Assembly (NCBI RefSeq): GCF_024763615.1
Contig: NC_077222.1
Location: 58,590,001 to 58,654,000 of the forward strand
DNA length: 64,000 nt
Direction: 5' to 3'
From: Phlebotomus papatasi
Taxonomy: Eukaryota; Arthropoda; Insecta; Diptera; Psychodidae
Shown: piece after piece, positions 1-12,000 of the stretch
How the letters are laid out: the number at the start of each line of letters is the position of its first letter
Numbering within the stretch: the stretch's first letter is position 1
Notes under the pieces: model-generated
The model's database searches: none
The model's input: only the letters and a program-made list of their open reading frames with translations
Told to the model about the DNA's origin: nothing
Position numbers and translations under genes: made by a program

Positions 1-715
1 TCACAACATTTGAGGTTGTTGTTCGTTCATTGCTATGTTGTAATAAACACTTTAGTTGATTTTTGGTATCACGAAAAAAAACTGTCCATTGTTATGCTCT
101 TGTGACATATATTTCAGAGCAATTAAAGAAATATTACGTGATAATTTGATGAAAATTTTAGGGAAATAAATATGAAGGATAACACAGAAGTTGTCTATTT
201 TTGGGGAAATGAAGCGCCATGCGTTTGTTGAAATCCAAATGTACGAGACCAAAATATTTTGAAGACTTTTAACCTATCACAATTGTATGTTTAGTCATTG
301 CAAAACACATATATGTGTGACCTTAAACTACACAACGTTTGAAATTTGAAATTTTTCACCGAACCCTCATGACCTTTGATGTACATATATGTGCATGGTG
401 AACGTGGACTGTTGCTTGGTCAAATGATCATTACAGAAAAACAAGAGAAAATCACGTGTATTGCAACTGACCAGTATTTGGGAGGGACAAATTTTCATCA
501 TGACAAAATCACATTAGTTCACAATTGAAGTGCTTAAACATGAAAATGATTTAAAATGATAGTAATTTTGAATAGAAGGTTTTTGAAAAATGGATTTTAG
601 GGCTTATTGAAATTTATACAATTTTCAAATGTAATTTTTTAAACTATTGTTGAAGCTTTTCATGTAGTATTGTATCTTGAAAATAATAGTAACATTTAAA
701 ATGTTTAAAACTTAC
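1..715. other. intron of gene A at the left edge
   Basis: Sequence after gene A's last visible donor (GG|GTAAGT at 716). AT-rich; I find neither the missing terminal exon nor a recognisable repeat. Confidence 0.5.
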
Positions 716-3700
716 CCAACACGTTGCCACTGTTAACTTTATCTTTCACCTTGAAACGGGCATTTTTCATGTTGAAGTCCAAGAAAATCTTATCAATATT
801 CATGTACTTTTCACCATCTCGCTCGACTTCTCTGCCATACAGTTTCCCAATCGCACTGATGTTCACTGAAATATACTGTAATTAACTTTGGTGTTCTTGT
901 GCAATTTGTCGCGTGCCAACTCACGAAACTCTGTCCAAAAGTCCCCATTGGATTGCACTGGAAGGAGAAGAACTCGCCCAACTATCTCGTATTTTCCCCT
1001 GATCTCCACCCGTGGAAGCATTACACTGACATCAATTCGGTATTTCTAGAGGAGCAAAGACAACACGTAAGATATTCCATGGAAGACGCACTATCTAATT
1101 ATCTCACATTTATATCAGCACGAACATCCTTGATCGTGTAGTTGCTGCCACCTTTCACGAGAATATCCGTGAAGAGGGCTTTCACCTGTACAGCTCCAGC
1201 ATTGTTATCCATGGCCATTTCCTTGATATGCAGAGGATCTAGAGGGGGCACATCTAAGTCCTTCAGGCCATTGACAACATATGATCGCAGGTGATTGAAG
1301 GATCTTTTTATGCAATTATTGAGTTCAGGATCACTTCGGGAACATGGAAGAATGTATTCAGCTGGATAAAAAACAAAAAAAAATACATAATTAACGTATG
1401 TGGGCTGTATTACTGAAAACTAGCTTTAAAAAATAGATTTGGTTTCTGTTAATGTTATTCATACTAATTTAAAATGAGATTCTAAAGAATTTGAGTTAAC
1501 TTTGAATCATATTTTAGTTAATTTAATATGGTGAACAGAACATGTTTAGAAAAGTTGAAGAATTTCATAAAGATTTATACGATAAAATGACTTTTATGGC
1601 CTCTATACACTAGAAACATTTATGTTCATATTGAAGAGTTTTTCCTACACTGAGAGAAATCCGAAATCGGTGTAAATATTATGCTTTTTAGGTGTATTAG
1701 GGGTTAAGGTTACCCTTATTCATGTTAATTTTACCCTTCAAAAGGTGTAAAATTAACATTAAAAAATGTTGATATATTTTTACGCCTAAAAAGTGTTAAA
1801 TTTACGAGGAAAAAAAGTTAATCGCACCCCTGTTTTTTTTTCTCAGTGCACAGAAGCGTAGGGAATTTGTTTCAATATGGCTATAAATTTCTCTAATGTG
1901 TAGAGGCCATTACACGATGTTACGTCTAAAATTATACATTTACTTCCTTCAAGTTTAAATAGATTAAATCCCTAGCTAGATAATCCTTAAAGGATTTTAA
2001 ATCAGATTTTGAAAATAATGCCTTAATTTTTAACATGAAATTGCTATCTCTCTTTATGAAAAGCCTCATTTTATTAATGTATATTGCACTCTGTGGAATT
2101 CAAAGTAATAATATTGACTTCTATTTATTTAAGATCATTTATTTAAATAACACAACAGCGTATTTAATTTTAAAACACATGAAAATAATATCTTTAGTTT
2201 AATAGAAAAACACAAAAATTACACTTATTTGGAGTTTACAATTTTGATATTATGAATAAATTATAGGGTATACTGGGGCAAATAGTCACAAATTGAAAAT
2301 TTCAAAATTCAATATCATCCAAGATAAAAAAGATAGCGGCTTAAAATTTTTAACCCTATTTTTAAAATATTTTCCTTGCAGAATGTAATTATTTATCTAA
2401 TTATTTTTCAAAATAGTTGCACTGGTGAATATTTCGTAAATAATTTGGATTCTTTGAATACGAAGCTGCTATCTATTTTAGAATTTTACAAAGATTCTTT
2501 TCTCCAGAAATATTTCTATTAAAAACGATCACTTGGGGTAAAAAGTAACAAAAAGTATGGAGCAAAGAGTAACAAAAACGGAAGCAATTCCTGATGTCCC
2601 ATGGAGAAAAGAAATGTCATTGCCATGTCTCGTCGCTTGTTGTTTGCGTTGGTCAAACGATGTGCAGTCTGTTGTGTGCTTTTTTTCTAAAATAGCTCTA
2701 AAAGCGCTTTTTTCGTTTAGATAGAGAAAACGGTGTAAAGGAAAAAGGTGTAAAGGATAAATTTCCTGTGAAAATATGTTATCTAGGTATTTCTTTAAAA
2801 TTATGGAAGCCCGTAATAAAGCGAATCACAATATGATAATACCCCATGCCTGGTACTATTTGCTCCAACATTTTTGAGAATGATCACAAAATTTCTCTTA
2901 AGAAAACGGCCCTTAAATATATTTTCTTTAAAAATTACTATCACAAAGTTGTAGAGCGGTAAATTTCCTATAAAACTTCGCTAATTAGAAATATCTAGGG
3001 TCCTCGGGTAGCTTGTAAAAAAATAAAATATCCGTTTTGTGACTTTTTGCCCCAATCTCCCCTACCCAGAAGTATTTACTTTGCTGGAGTCGCACAGTAT
3101 TAAAACCATATTAGATTCTCTAGGATTGATTTGAAAGCACATTTCCTATAGAAAATTTTGAATCATCAAAAAATTCTTTTAAGTCATTTACCAGAGTAAT
3201 TTCACATGCATGAAAATGCCCCATTACCCCTACGTTATTTAAAAAAAAAAATAACATAAAAATTCATATACCTAGTAAAACTTCTGCTAAAATTAAATAT
3301 TTCATATCAGTTTAGAGATATAGTCTTTAAGGCTTCGCACATACTCTGGTTTCGAACACTTCACATTTTTTCCATATTCCTTTAATGAATCTCACCTAAT
3401 TTTTTTCAGAAAATGTGTGACTTAAGACTAGCTATTAAAATATACTGCCACTTGGTCGGATTCATTAAAGGAATATAGGAAAAATATGAATTGCTTGAAG
3501 CCAGAGTATGTGTGAAGCCTGAAAGACTTCCCTTATAGCAAAACGTATTATCCCGTCTGACACAGGGTAAGGGTTCCCAGCGTTGAGCCATTAGTTAACA
3601 CCACAGCATTAGGCACTTTTTTAGGCCTCATCGGAAAGATCTTGAGTGGTAGGCTCGATTTAAGGGCTGGATTTTGCCACGTACATCAATGGCGGGCGAG

Positions 3701-6700
3701 TGAAACTGTCAAATGCACCTCATGATTTCACTTCCGAATATCATACAAACGGCACAAGCCACAATGATAATGATATGTTTTATTTAACAGATATTACCGA
3801 TTTAACACTTTAAAAAAGAAAAAAAGCTTTGCATAAAAAATTGTCTCCTAAAAATATCCACGAAAAAGAAATAAAAACACGTATTTTAGAGTTATAATTG
3901 GTTCACTATAATCACTACACTTTTCCCTACCCGAAATACAATGTCGCATATTTATTATTATTATTAAAATCACTCAAATCGCGCAAAATAACTAAGAATC
4001 TTTGAATTAATTTCAAAACAAATAAAATGATTTGGAAAATATTCCATATTGTCACTGTCAGCTGAGCAACACGGCCGGCAACATAATTTTCGTAGTTCCG
4101 CTGCTCACCACCATGAACGCAAAACAGTGTCCTTCACATATATTTGGTAAGGGGTATTTTGTATGGGAGGTCCTTAAAAGTAAGGTATGAAAGACAGGGG
4201 TTAATTGAGGCTATAATCCACGCTTACCTGGTCAGACGGGATAGTAAAGTTTGAAAAAATCATCCTTTGCAAAACACAAAGAGAGATCAAAAAGAATTCC
4301 ACGATGGCAATCCAAGGGTACAGTATAATTATTCTCAAATTAAGGATGGAAAATTTCACGTTGAAAAACTCGTAAATACGAAAAAAATGTTTCCCGTTTT
4401 TAAAGTGTCACTATCCATGAAAATATGGATACACGTATGTTTCTCAAATTTTGCAGAATAGAGGCCCAGTTAAAAAAAAAATGCAAATTTAACACAATAA
4501 ATCGCGTGTGACAAACAAATTTCTGGTGAAACAGAATTGCGACGAAAATGATGAAAATAAATCGAAATTTCTCAAAAATATGTCAAGGATAGTATAAACG
4601 CCATTTTCCAAATATCGGGTACGAGATTGAAATCATTATAAAGCAAAATTCATGGCTTTAAGATGAAGCAATGCATTTAAGTCTTCCGTGAGCTTTGAGA
4701 ACCGGTTTCAATTTTCTTCCTGCTGTAATCATTCCATGGTGTTTATTGGAACTCTTTTTTCCTAACTGTTTTCTCACAAGACTTTTCATTTCTAGCTGTC
4801 ATGCAGGTATTTCCACATCTCCATGGAACGCTCACCCAAGGAGGACACAGAAATTTTCTCCCCAGCGGACATATGCCCAATTGGCAGGACTGAGAGCAAG
4901 CGACTGACAATAAGAATGAGAGATAGAGAGCAAAATTGACCAGAAAATGATGTGTCGCATGATTCGCGTCTGTGTATCGTGTGGCACGTTAAATTGCATA
5001 ATTTTTCATAAGACTTTCCGTCTACAGATCTCTGTTTCAGAGTCGAATCGATGAAGAAGCAATCTGAGGAATTCCACAGATTGCACACCAAGAAAAAGCC
5101 CCCCACAATCTCGCAATTGTGATGGATTCTTTTCAAATTGAATGGGAAAATTAGTGCGTTCGAGTCTCCTACCGCAGTTTCAAACATCAATTTCATGCTC
5201 AAAGATTGATTAATTTTCGATCATCAGGATTGTGCCATTCAGCAATTTCTCTTTCGCATTCAACAATAAAAATAGCGTCAAAAAATAATTAAAGAATGAA
5301 TTGAAGAAGAATGGAATTCCCATTGCAGAATGCAATTGAGCGAAAAATTCGCCTCTGATTTCAACGGACAGACTTTAGCTTTAGCATCTCTTTTTAGCGT
5401 TTCATTGCATACAAATGCGCAAATTTACTGTCGCGATCATTGATATTTGAGCATTGCAACATGCCAGACTCACTTGATTGAAGCAAGAGTGTCTGCAACA
5501 CCATGTAAACATCGATTGCGATGTGTGTAAGATCCTCAACTATCTGGTAGTGGTAGACAATTCATGGAAAAGTGGTCAATTGCAGAATATGGAAGATTCA
5601 GCCAATATTTAATGCAGACAGACTCTCAATTGCAGGAAAGTTCGTGGGAGGGACGATCGATAAACAAAGTATACTCAAGTATGTTGGGAAGCAAGGCACG
5701 GAAGCTCTTTTCAACAAGTGTTAAACACCAGACTCAGGCTGATCCTTGAGAATATTTAGTCCCTAAAATTTTGCGGTAAAAAATTAGATAAGGCAAATTC
5801 ATACATAAACTCGGAAAAACAATCCTAAACTCTCCAGTCCAAACTGATAGTTTTGACTGGTTCCTTATACGGGCTTCAGACCTAAGGCTTAGGCTATATC
5901 GCTTAACCTCTCTAATTCCTTATCAGTCAAGATTTTTTAGGAAAATATGACTTATAATTGGACATTATGGGCAAATGATTCGTTTAATTACGAAAAATCA
6001 ATAAAATTGGTTCAAATTGGTTACTATTTTGATATTTGAGACTTTCGGGAACTAGGCTAAACCTCAGAGGTCTGAAGCCGCCATTACCACCAAATTTTAC
6101 AGGCTGAATATTCTCGAGGATCAGCCTAAGTCTATTTGGACCTTTAAAAAAGAGGGACAACAATTTTCTTAATTTCTTTTATTTAATTACTTTATTCTCG
6201 GCGTTTTTTTATTGTCCAGTGTCCATGTTATACTTCCATCCGAAAAGTTTTGGGACATTCTTATGATAATCCAAAAATTTAAAAATCAGATAAGACTCTA
6301 AATATGATTTTACGAAAATTATAACAAATTAAAGATTAGATAGAAAGAAAACCTAGCAATATTTAAATAATAATTTAAGCAGGTTCAAAAAAATTGAAAG
6401 AATTTGTAATACCCCTGGCACACCTTAGTTTATTATAGTTTCATGAAATTAAAATTCGCCTTCCTTTCTTTCTCAAAAGATTTGCATAAGTCTATCTCAC
6501 TTTTTCGGACTTAAAATTAGATTGAACTAAATTGAATTTGTTATGACGTTCAAAAGAAGAAAAGTCCGAAAGAGTGAGATAGACATATTCAAAGCTTTCA
6601 AGAAAGAAAGGGATGAGAATTTCGATTATATGAAATTTTCCTTACCTAAAAGGTGTGCTAGAACTATAATGTTTGATTTGACAAATTTACACAATCAAAA

Positions 6701-9068
6701 TTCGTTTTTACAGAATTTTATTATAGATTCTGTATGTTGGAAAGATAAAAAATTAATTCTATTCAATAAATAAGTAAATTTGATCAAAATACAATTTAGA
6801 ACTTTTAAAACCAGTCAAACCATCATTAAGTTTTGGCAAAACGAACAATTTTTAATATGAATTACACGATTTATATCCATTTATAGTACAGATTTATGAT
6901 TTTATCCAGCAAAATTTAATATTTTACTGAGTAAACTTGATTTTTACTATCTTAAATACTTTTAGGTTTTTTTTGTAACTGAGAAAATGTTACTGCATTT
7001 TTCCATAAGAATCACAAAAAGTAGGTGAAACAGCTTTGTACCTACGACTTCTTTTTTTTCTAAAAAAAAACCGTCAAAATTCTTTTATTCTGGGTGTTAT
7101 AAACATCGTTTTATATAGTCTGTAGTCTGTATGTAAGAAATATAATAGTTTTTAAGCTATCCTTCGGAGAAGTTTAAAAAAAAGAAACTTATACCATATA
7201 CTTGAACTTGTAAAACCGGAGCTTTAGGATGCAATAGATAAATCACAATTTTGAGTAATCGACAAAGGTGGTATGCTTTACCATCCATTCTTAAATTAAT
7301 TAACTAATTTTATAGAGAAAATTATCTAACATTCAAACTAAAATTTACAACCAACTAGCCCTGCTCTGCTCTATTGCAATTCACAACAAAGTTTTAGCCG
7401 GTGAGAAATAGCAAAACGCCGAATATTTGTTTTGAAATTTAATTGTAAACTTCTTGTTTTTGTGCAAGTTTCATTGTAATTGAGAAACTTGAACATACTA
7501 AGCTATAATAAGGTCATTGTGCTTATTTTTTTGACTGACCCTTACATGTGAACCATTGTATTAAATGTGACATAGTACATTGTTTTAATTTCTTATTAGA
7601 ATTTGCAAGTACAGAATAATAATATATAAAATTTTGTATTTTTAAATGAACAAAAAATTATTTTGATCAGCCAATAGAGGGTGGCTCCACCCTATGTATT
7701 AAAACAATGACGAAGAAATTTTCCTCCGCAATATTTTTTTTAGAATTTCTGCCAAGGTCAATCATCTTAGTATACAATACATATCTAGTTTGATTTAGAT
7801 GATTTCAACGTATTTGCAAGGTGTTCCACTTTACACCAATTCTTTATTGTTTCCCAACGGAAAAATTGACTAATTTTCTCTCATTTATTCCAAACTCAAC
7901 CGCTTTGTATCTATTTCGAAAGATTGTGATGAAATATTTCATACTTTTCCGTGCAAGATTGCACCCTTTGACCCTCACTGGGTCAACTTGAAGAAATGGC
8001 ATGGTTTACATGCCAAGCTGCCGAAGGTATGATTCATGGAGATTGACGATGGGTGTTTCAGTGTATTTCATCGCCTAATTTTTGCTCTGCTCATTCCACT
8101 TGTATTTAGTGAATTAAGTGCACTAGCTTATTGCCCAGCACTCCATGGAGGTATCACAACCATTCTTATATAATCGAAAAATTGCCGTGTGCCACTTTTG
8201 CCAGCCCAAGCAGCTACTTGAGGTATGGATTAGATAACAGTGAGTACTTATTACTTGCAGTTCTTTTATTTTTTTTCATCACTGCTTTTTGGACACTTGC
8301 GGGACATCTTTCTTGGGTGGCTTGAGATTAAGAGGGAAAATCACGTTTTTTTCCCGCCAAAAAATTGTGCACACTGAGCGTAAAGGCGGTTGGGCATGAA
8401 TGAAGTGAAGGATGAGCCTCGGCGTATCCGGTTTTTTGGGAGGTTTTTTCATGAGAAGAATTTTCGCAAGAAATCTCGCGGGGCTTAATTTCTCACTTGA
8501 ATGTTTTTTTTCTCGAAATGGTAAAAAATAGCAACACAGAGACCGCGATGAGGAAAGAGGTCTTTCAGGGAGTTAATGTCAAATCGTGCTCCTTTGTATT
8601 GTCATCTTTCTAAGTCCGTGATATATTCGTCGATGTTAGAAAATGGGGATTGGTGGTAGAGGAGTTTGAAGAAATGAAATGCGCTACATTGGAGAACCAT
8701 TATGCAATTTCTCGGCTCTGGCTATACGGTAATAGCTTCATAGCTAAGCTCAATTTCGATTTCAAACATCAATTTCACATACGAATTCACCTGAGAGTGT
8801 GTGTGATGAAATGAGAGAGAAATTAATTTAATGAATGTATTAAGCTACTATATGTGTAAGTATGCCATTAAAAATTATGATACACTTTGCTGGGTGAACC
8901 ATTAAAAATGGGGTCAACTGGTCTTGAAGAAAGGGAATCGAAAATGGGATGCCAGAGGGCTTTTTATGGAGGGTTCCTCCAAGCTTTTTACTTACGGGTT
9001 TGCTGCTCTCCACAAATTTGTACAATTGCAACCACCACAAAAATCAAGACTTTATTTACAGCCACCAT
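716..9068 (-). CDS. takeout/JHBP-family secreted protein, gene A (partial, last exon off window)
   Basis: Takeout/JHBP proteins are secreted carriers of small hydrophobic ligands such as juvenile hormone. Four exons are visible on the minus strand: 8996-9068, 1108-1361, 925-1045 and 716-865; phases are 1, 0, 1 and 1. Exon 1 encodes a 24-residue signal segment (MVAVNKVLIFVVVAIVQICG, then EQQT) and ends at a strong GTAAGT donor; it joins in frame to PEYILPC. The family cysteine pair is Cys31 and Cys41 (CX9C). The later exons carry the expected LPRVEIRGKYEIVGRVLLLP beta-core. The last coding exon, about 50 residues, is not found between 1 and 715 and must lie beyond the left edge. Intron 1 is 7.6 kb and full of transposons, so the link to exon 1 rests on phase, signal-peptide character and lack of a better candidate. 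Family certain; exon 1 assignment likely. Confidence 0.82.
1595..1912. mobile_element. hairpin MITE (ATGGCCTCTA family), split by a second element
   Basis: Ends ATGGCCTCTATACACTAG and, inverted, GTGTAGAGGCCATTA. The two halves match the intact 116-bp copy at 25847-25962 when the inner 1648-1848 element is removed. Confidence 0.75.
1648..1848. mobile_element. CACTGAG-terminal MITE inserted in another MITE
   Basis: About 201 bp beginning CACTGAGAGAAA and ending TTTTTCTCAGTG, a short terminal inverted repeat. The interior has inverted pieces such as AAGGTGTAAAATTAACAT against ATGTTAATTTTACCCTT. No coding frame, so non-autonomous. Confidence 0.7.
2264..3064 (+). mobile_element. TAGGGGAGA-terminal DNA element, copy 1 (801 bp)
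   Basis: Ends are TAGGGTATACTGGGGCAAAT and, inverted, TAGGGGAGATTGGGGCAAAA, followed by AGTCACAAA in both arms. Internal landmarks such as ACTTGGGGTAAAAAGTAAC and TGCTCCAACATTTTTGAGAA recur, inverted, at 50124-51027. No long frame; non-autonomous. Confidence 0.8.
3331..3520 (+). mobile_element. hairpin MITE (GGCTTC family), intact copy
   Basis: Terminal inverted repeats GGCTTCGCACATACTCTGG and CCAGAGTATGTGTGAAGCC extend into inverted CCATATTCCTTTAATGAATC arms. A diverged opposite-orientation copy is at 14582-14996. Confidence 0.7.
3549..4243. mobile_element. TIR element ending TATCCCGTCTGAC
   Basis: The left end TATCCCGTCTGACACAGGGT is matched, inverted, on the right by TATCCCGTCTGACCAGGTAA. 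The 0.7-kb interior has no convincing frame. Single copy in this window. Confidence 0.55.
5735..6128. mobile_element. hairpin MITE (CAGGCTGATCC family)
   Basis: Left CAGGCTGATCCTTGAGAATA, right inverted TAGGCTGATCCTCGAGAATA. A second inverted pair lies inside (GGGCTTCAGACCT and AGGTCTGAAGCC). No coding content. Confidence 0.65.
6413..6665. mobile_element. hairpin MITE (GTCTATCTCACT arms)
   Basis: Arms GTCTATCTCACTTTTTCGGA and, inverted, GTCTATCTCACTCTTTCGGA, extended outward by CTTTCTTTCTC and CTTTCTTTCTT and terminal GCACACCTT. The short open frame inside is incidental. Confidence 0.65.
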
Positions 9069-12000
9069 TTTTACTGTCTTTTCTCGGCCGTTTAACGTAC
9101 TTTTTTTTAAGGAAAATAAAAAAAAAATCGTTTGAACTGGGACCAAAGTGAATTTCTAATGAACTTTTTTTTTTATTTAACGCTCTCGACTGAAGTCCTT
9201 GGGTGAGTTTGGTAGTACGAGAGTTGAAATAGATAAAATTATTGCTTCTTATAAGTCACAACAGCCTATAAATTATCAAAGTGTCCGTTGTATAACGAAT
9301 CTTACATTGCATAAGAATATTTCTTTACCAAATGCCTAACTTTTTTTTTTTAAAAAACAAAAAAGAATTAGGCAATTCTGTTGTGTTCTTTTCACAAAAA
9401 AAATTTCCTATGTTCACTTTCTATGCACAAACTTGGTCTTTCAGATCAGGAGCTTGTTTGGAAGACGAGAAAAATGTTTAGGCACTAATTTTTGAGGAAG
9501 GATTTGATATCACTTGGAGAAGATAATTTGTTTCACTTTTCACGAAATTTGAAATCTATTTTTTTTGTAGATCAGGATGTTCAAGATTAATGGTCCAAGT
9601 GCTGGTCCAAGGTGATGCTAATGGGTTCGAGAGGTATTCAGTAGTACATTTGTAAGGAAATAATTTGCGCGCGCGTCTTGCTATTTGTATAGCGCCGTTC
9701 AAAGTAAGCAACTCATACAAATGGTCCGAACTTTTATATGTCAGACGCTTTGGATGGCGGTGGGGTCGTGCTTTTGATACACACACATCGTCAACCCAGG
9801 TGAGCTTTGATGTTAAAGCGTCTGCCACAGACAGTGGTAAATATTTATTGAGGTGCACTATAATTTTTTGTCGGGATCACGGATTGTCCTCTACTAAATC
9901 TTAGACCAGAGTTCTCATTGGGAGTAAAAACAACCGATGAGAAGGCTCAATGTTTTTTTATATCTGATCAGTAGCTTCTAGATAAGATGACTGATTGAGG
10001 TGGGGTTCTTGTTTACGGCTCTGTGTAAAATTTTCGCACAATTGGTTTTCTCTTGCGCCTCGACTTTGGATGGATATTACGGAGAGTACCAAGTTCATGA
10101 AACTACGTCACTTTTTTAGTGTCATGGACGTCTTCAGTCATACTTTTTCACATGCAAGAACCAAAAAAAGTGGTTTTTTTCTTATAAATTGTTTGTCCAA
10201 CTGAGTCATGGAAGATTTTGCACCTGACACAGAGATTATATTCTTGAGGGCGCTACATTTAGATCGACCGATAAAGTGCATTACGTAAAGGGGAAAATTC
10301 CACTCTTGAGCATTATTGCACCCTTGACACTGTACCTTGTATGTTGTACTGTGAATTTATTTGTATAATATTTCGTGTGTTTTCTTCGACGTATATTTTC
10401 CCTTCTATTATCGAATTTCCTATATTAATATAATATATTGTATAATTATGTTTACTTGCGCATAAACACATATTTAGTTTTTTTTTCTCTTAAAAGGGGG
10501 TATGATATTATCATTTTGACGCTTTTATCAATTCGTGTCGTAAGTATTTTTACAACTTTGCAAAAGATCGAACATTTTCAGTTATTATTTTTTTTTAATA
10601 ATTATAAGTCACTACGGATAAGCACAAGAATATTTTTTTTTGCAAATTGCTTGATTTCCTTTTTAATTCTTTTTTCGAATATTATATAGAAAAGAAAATT
10701 CTAGGAAAAGTAGTGTTAATCTTAAGTCAAAAGTTATGCATGTAATCTTACATACTTTTCTAAATGTTTAGCAGTCCTCAAAAAAAGTGTTAAGTCGAGG
10801 TATAATACAGGAATGATAAGCTTTGAATGAAGGAACCAAATCTTATCCAAAACTAAAAAGATAGAGCGGAATTGGCTCGCCGGTCCTATCCGCAATGCCT
10901 TCCTCTAGAAAGTTTACTTCTTGATGGAACTTTTGCGTAAAATCGGTGAAATAGAGCCTCAATTGTAAACAAAGAGGAAGCCTGTCATAACATTGCATAT
11001 AAACACCAAAATATTTTTGTCACACTGCCTTCGTACTTTAACATTCATTGTAATTTACTCACGCCTATTTGCAGAATTACGTCGCGGAAATTGTTTTTCT
11101 AGAGGAAATTAACATGAGTTACTGCCGTTTTAAATATTGAAAAAGAAAAGATTATGCAGATTTTGACTAAATGCCGCCGAGATTGCAAGTGCTACTTGAA
11201 AGAAGAAATAAATTAAAAGTTTGTCTCCGCTTTTTGTTCCCCCCTTACCTATAGGGTATTAGGCCTTTATGCCATCCGAACCCTATGTTGAAAATCCTTT
11301 AAAAACAAAATACCTCCATAAAAATAGATACCAAAATCATCGATCTATAAAATCAATTCCTGAAAAATAATGAGGAAAAACAATAAATAAAGAAGGGGAC
11401 CTTATACATTAATAGCTGTACTGAGCTTATCTCCTCTGAATGTAGTTTTATATGGTATTCTTTTTATCAAAGTGTGACAGATGTTAAATTTTAGCAAAAA
11501 TAGCGAGAAATATTTATTTAAACTTTTTTAAATTCACTTACTTGAAAATTTTAAAATAAACAATTTTTTGAAAAGAGTTTTCTCAAAAATGATTAGACTT
11601 GGCTTTAATGCATCAAAAATACACCATTCAATTCTTATAGTTTCTTTGATTCTTTTTTAATTGTATTATTTCTAAAATTCTAGGTTAAAACGCATTGAAA
11701 AAATTATATGTATATACTTATCAATTTTTACAACAACGATACCTAATAAGCATTTTTGTTGTAATTGGGTAAGCAAATGCTCTTTTATACTTAAAAAAAA
11801 TCGGCGAATACAACTTCTAGACATATAGTTCTTCTCTGTGGCTTATGTCCTGTAATTTCTCAAAAAGCAAGATATTTACGATAATTTTGACTTAAAATTG
11901 CATGTAAACTGAATGTAATTGATCCAATAAATTCTGAAAAGCCACCGCAATTTCTTATAAATCTTTTCAGGAACTAGGTTAAACCCCTATTCTAGAAGAC

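Larger units (their letters stand above)
1362..8995 (-). other. intron 1 of gene A, 7.6 kb, transposon-filled
   Basis: Holds the MITEs and TIR elements listed at 1595, 2264, 3331, 3549, 5735 and 6413. The rest is AT-rich with no supported exon. Confidence 0.6.

Noticed and set aside
899..1141. 80-codon plus-strand open frame
   Set aside because: Antisense shadow of gene A exon 925-1045 and its neighbouring introns.
3272..3305. Alternative first exon for gene A (MKYLILAEVLL with a GTATAT donor, phase 1)
   Set aside because: Too short and with a charged residue in the core for a signal peptide, weak donor, and abuts a MITE. The exon at 8996-9068 is much better.
4792..5202. 136-codon minus-strand open frame in intron 1 of gene A
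   Set aside because: No recognisable domain and no promoter; an overlapping plus frame is equally open.
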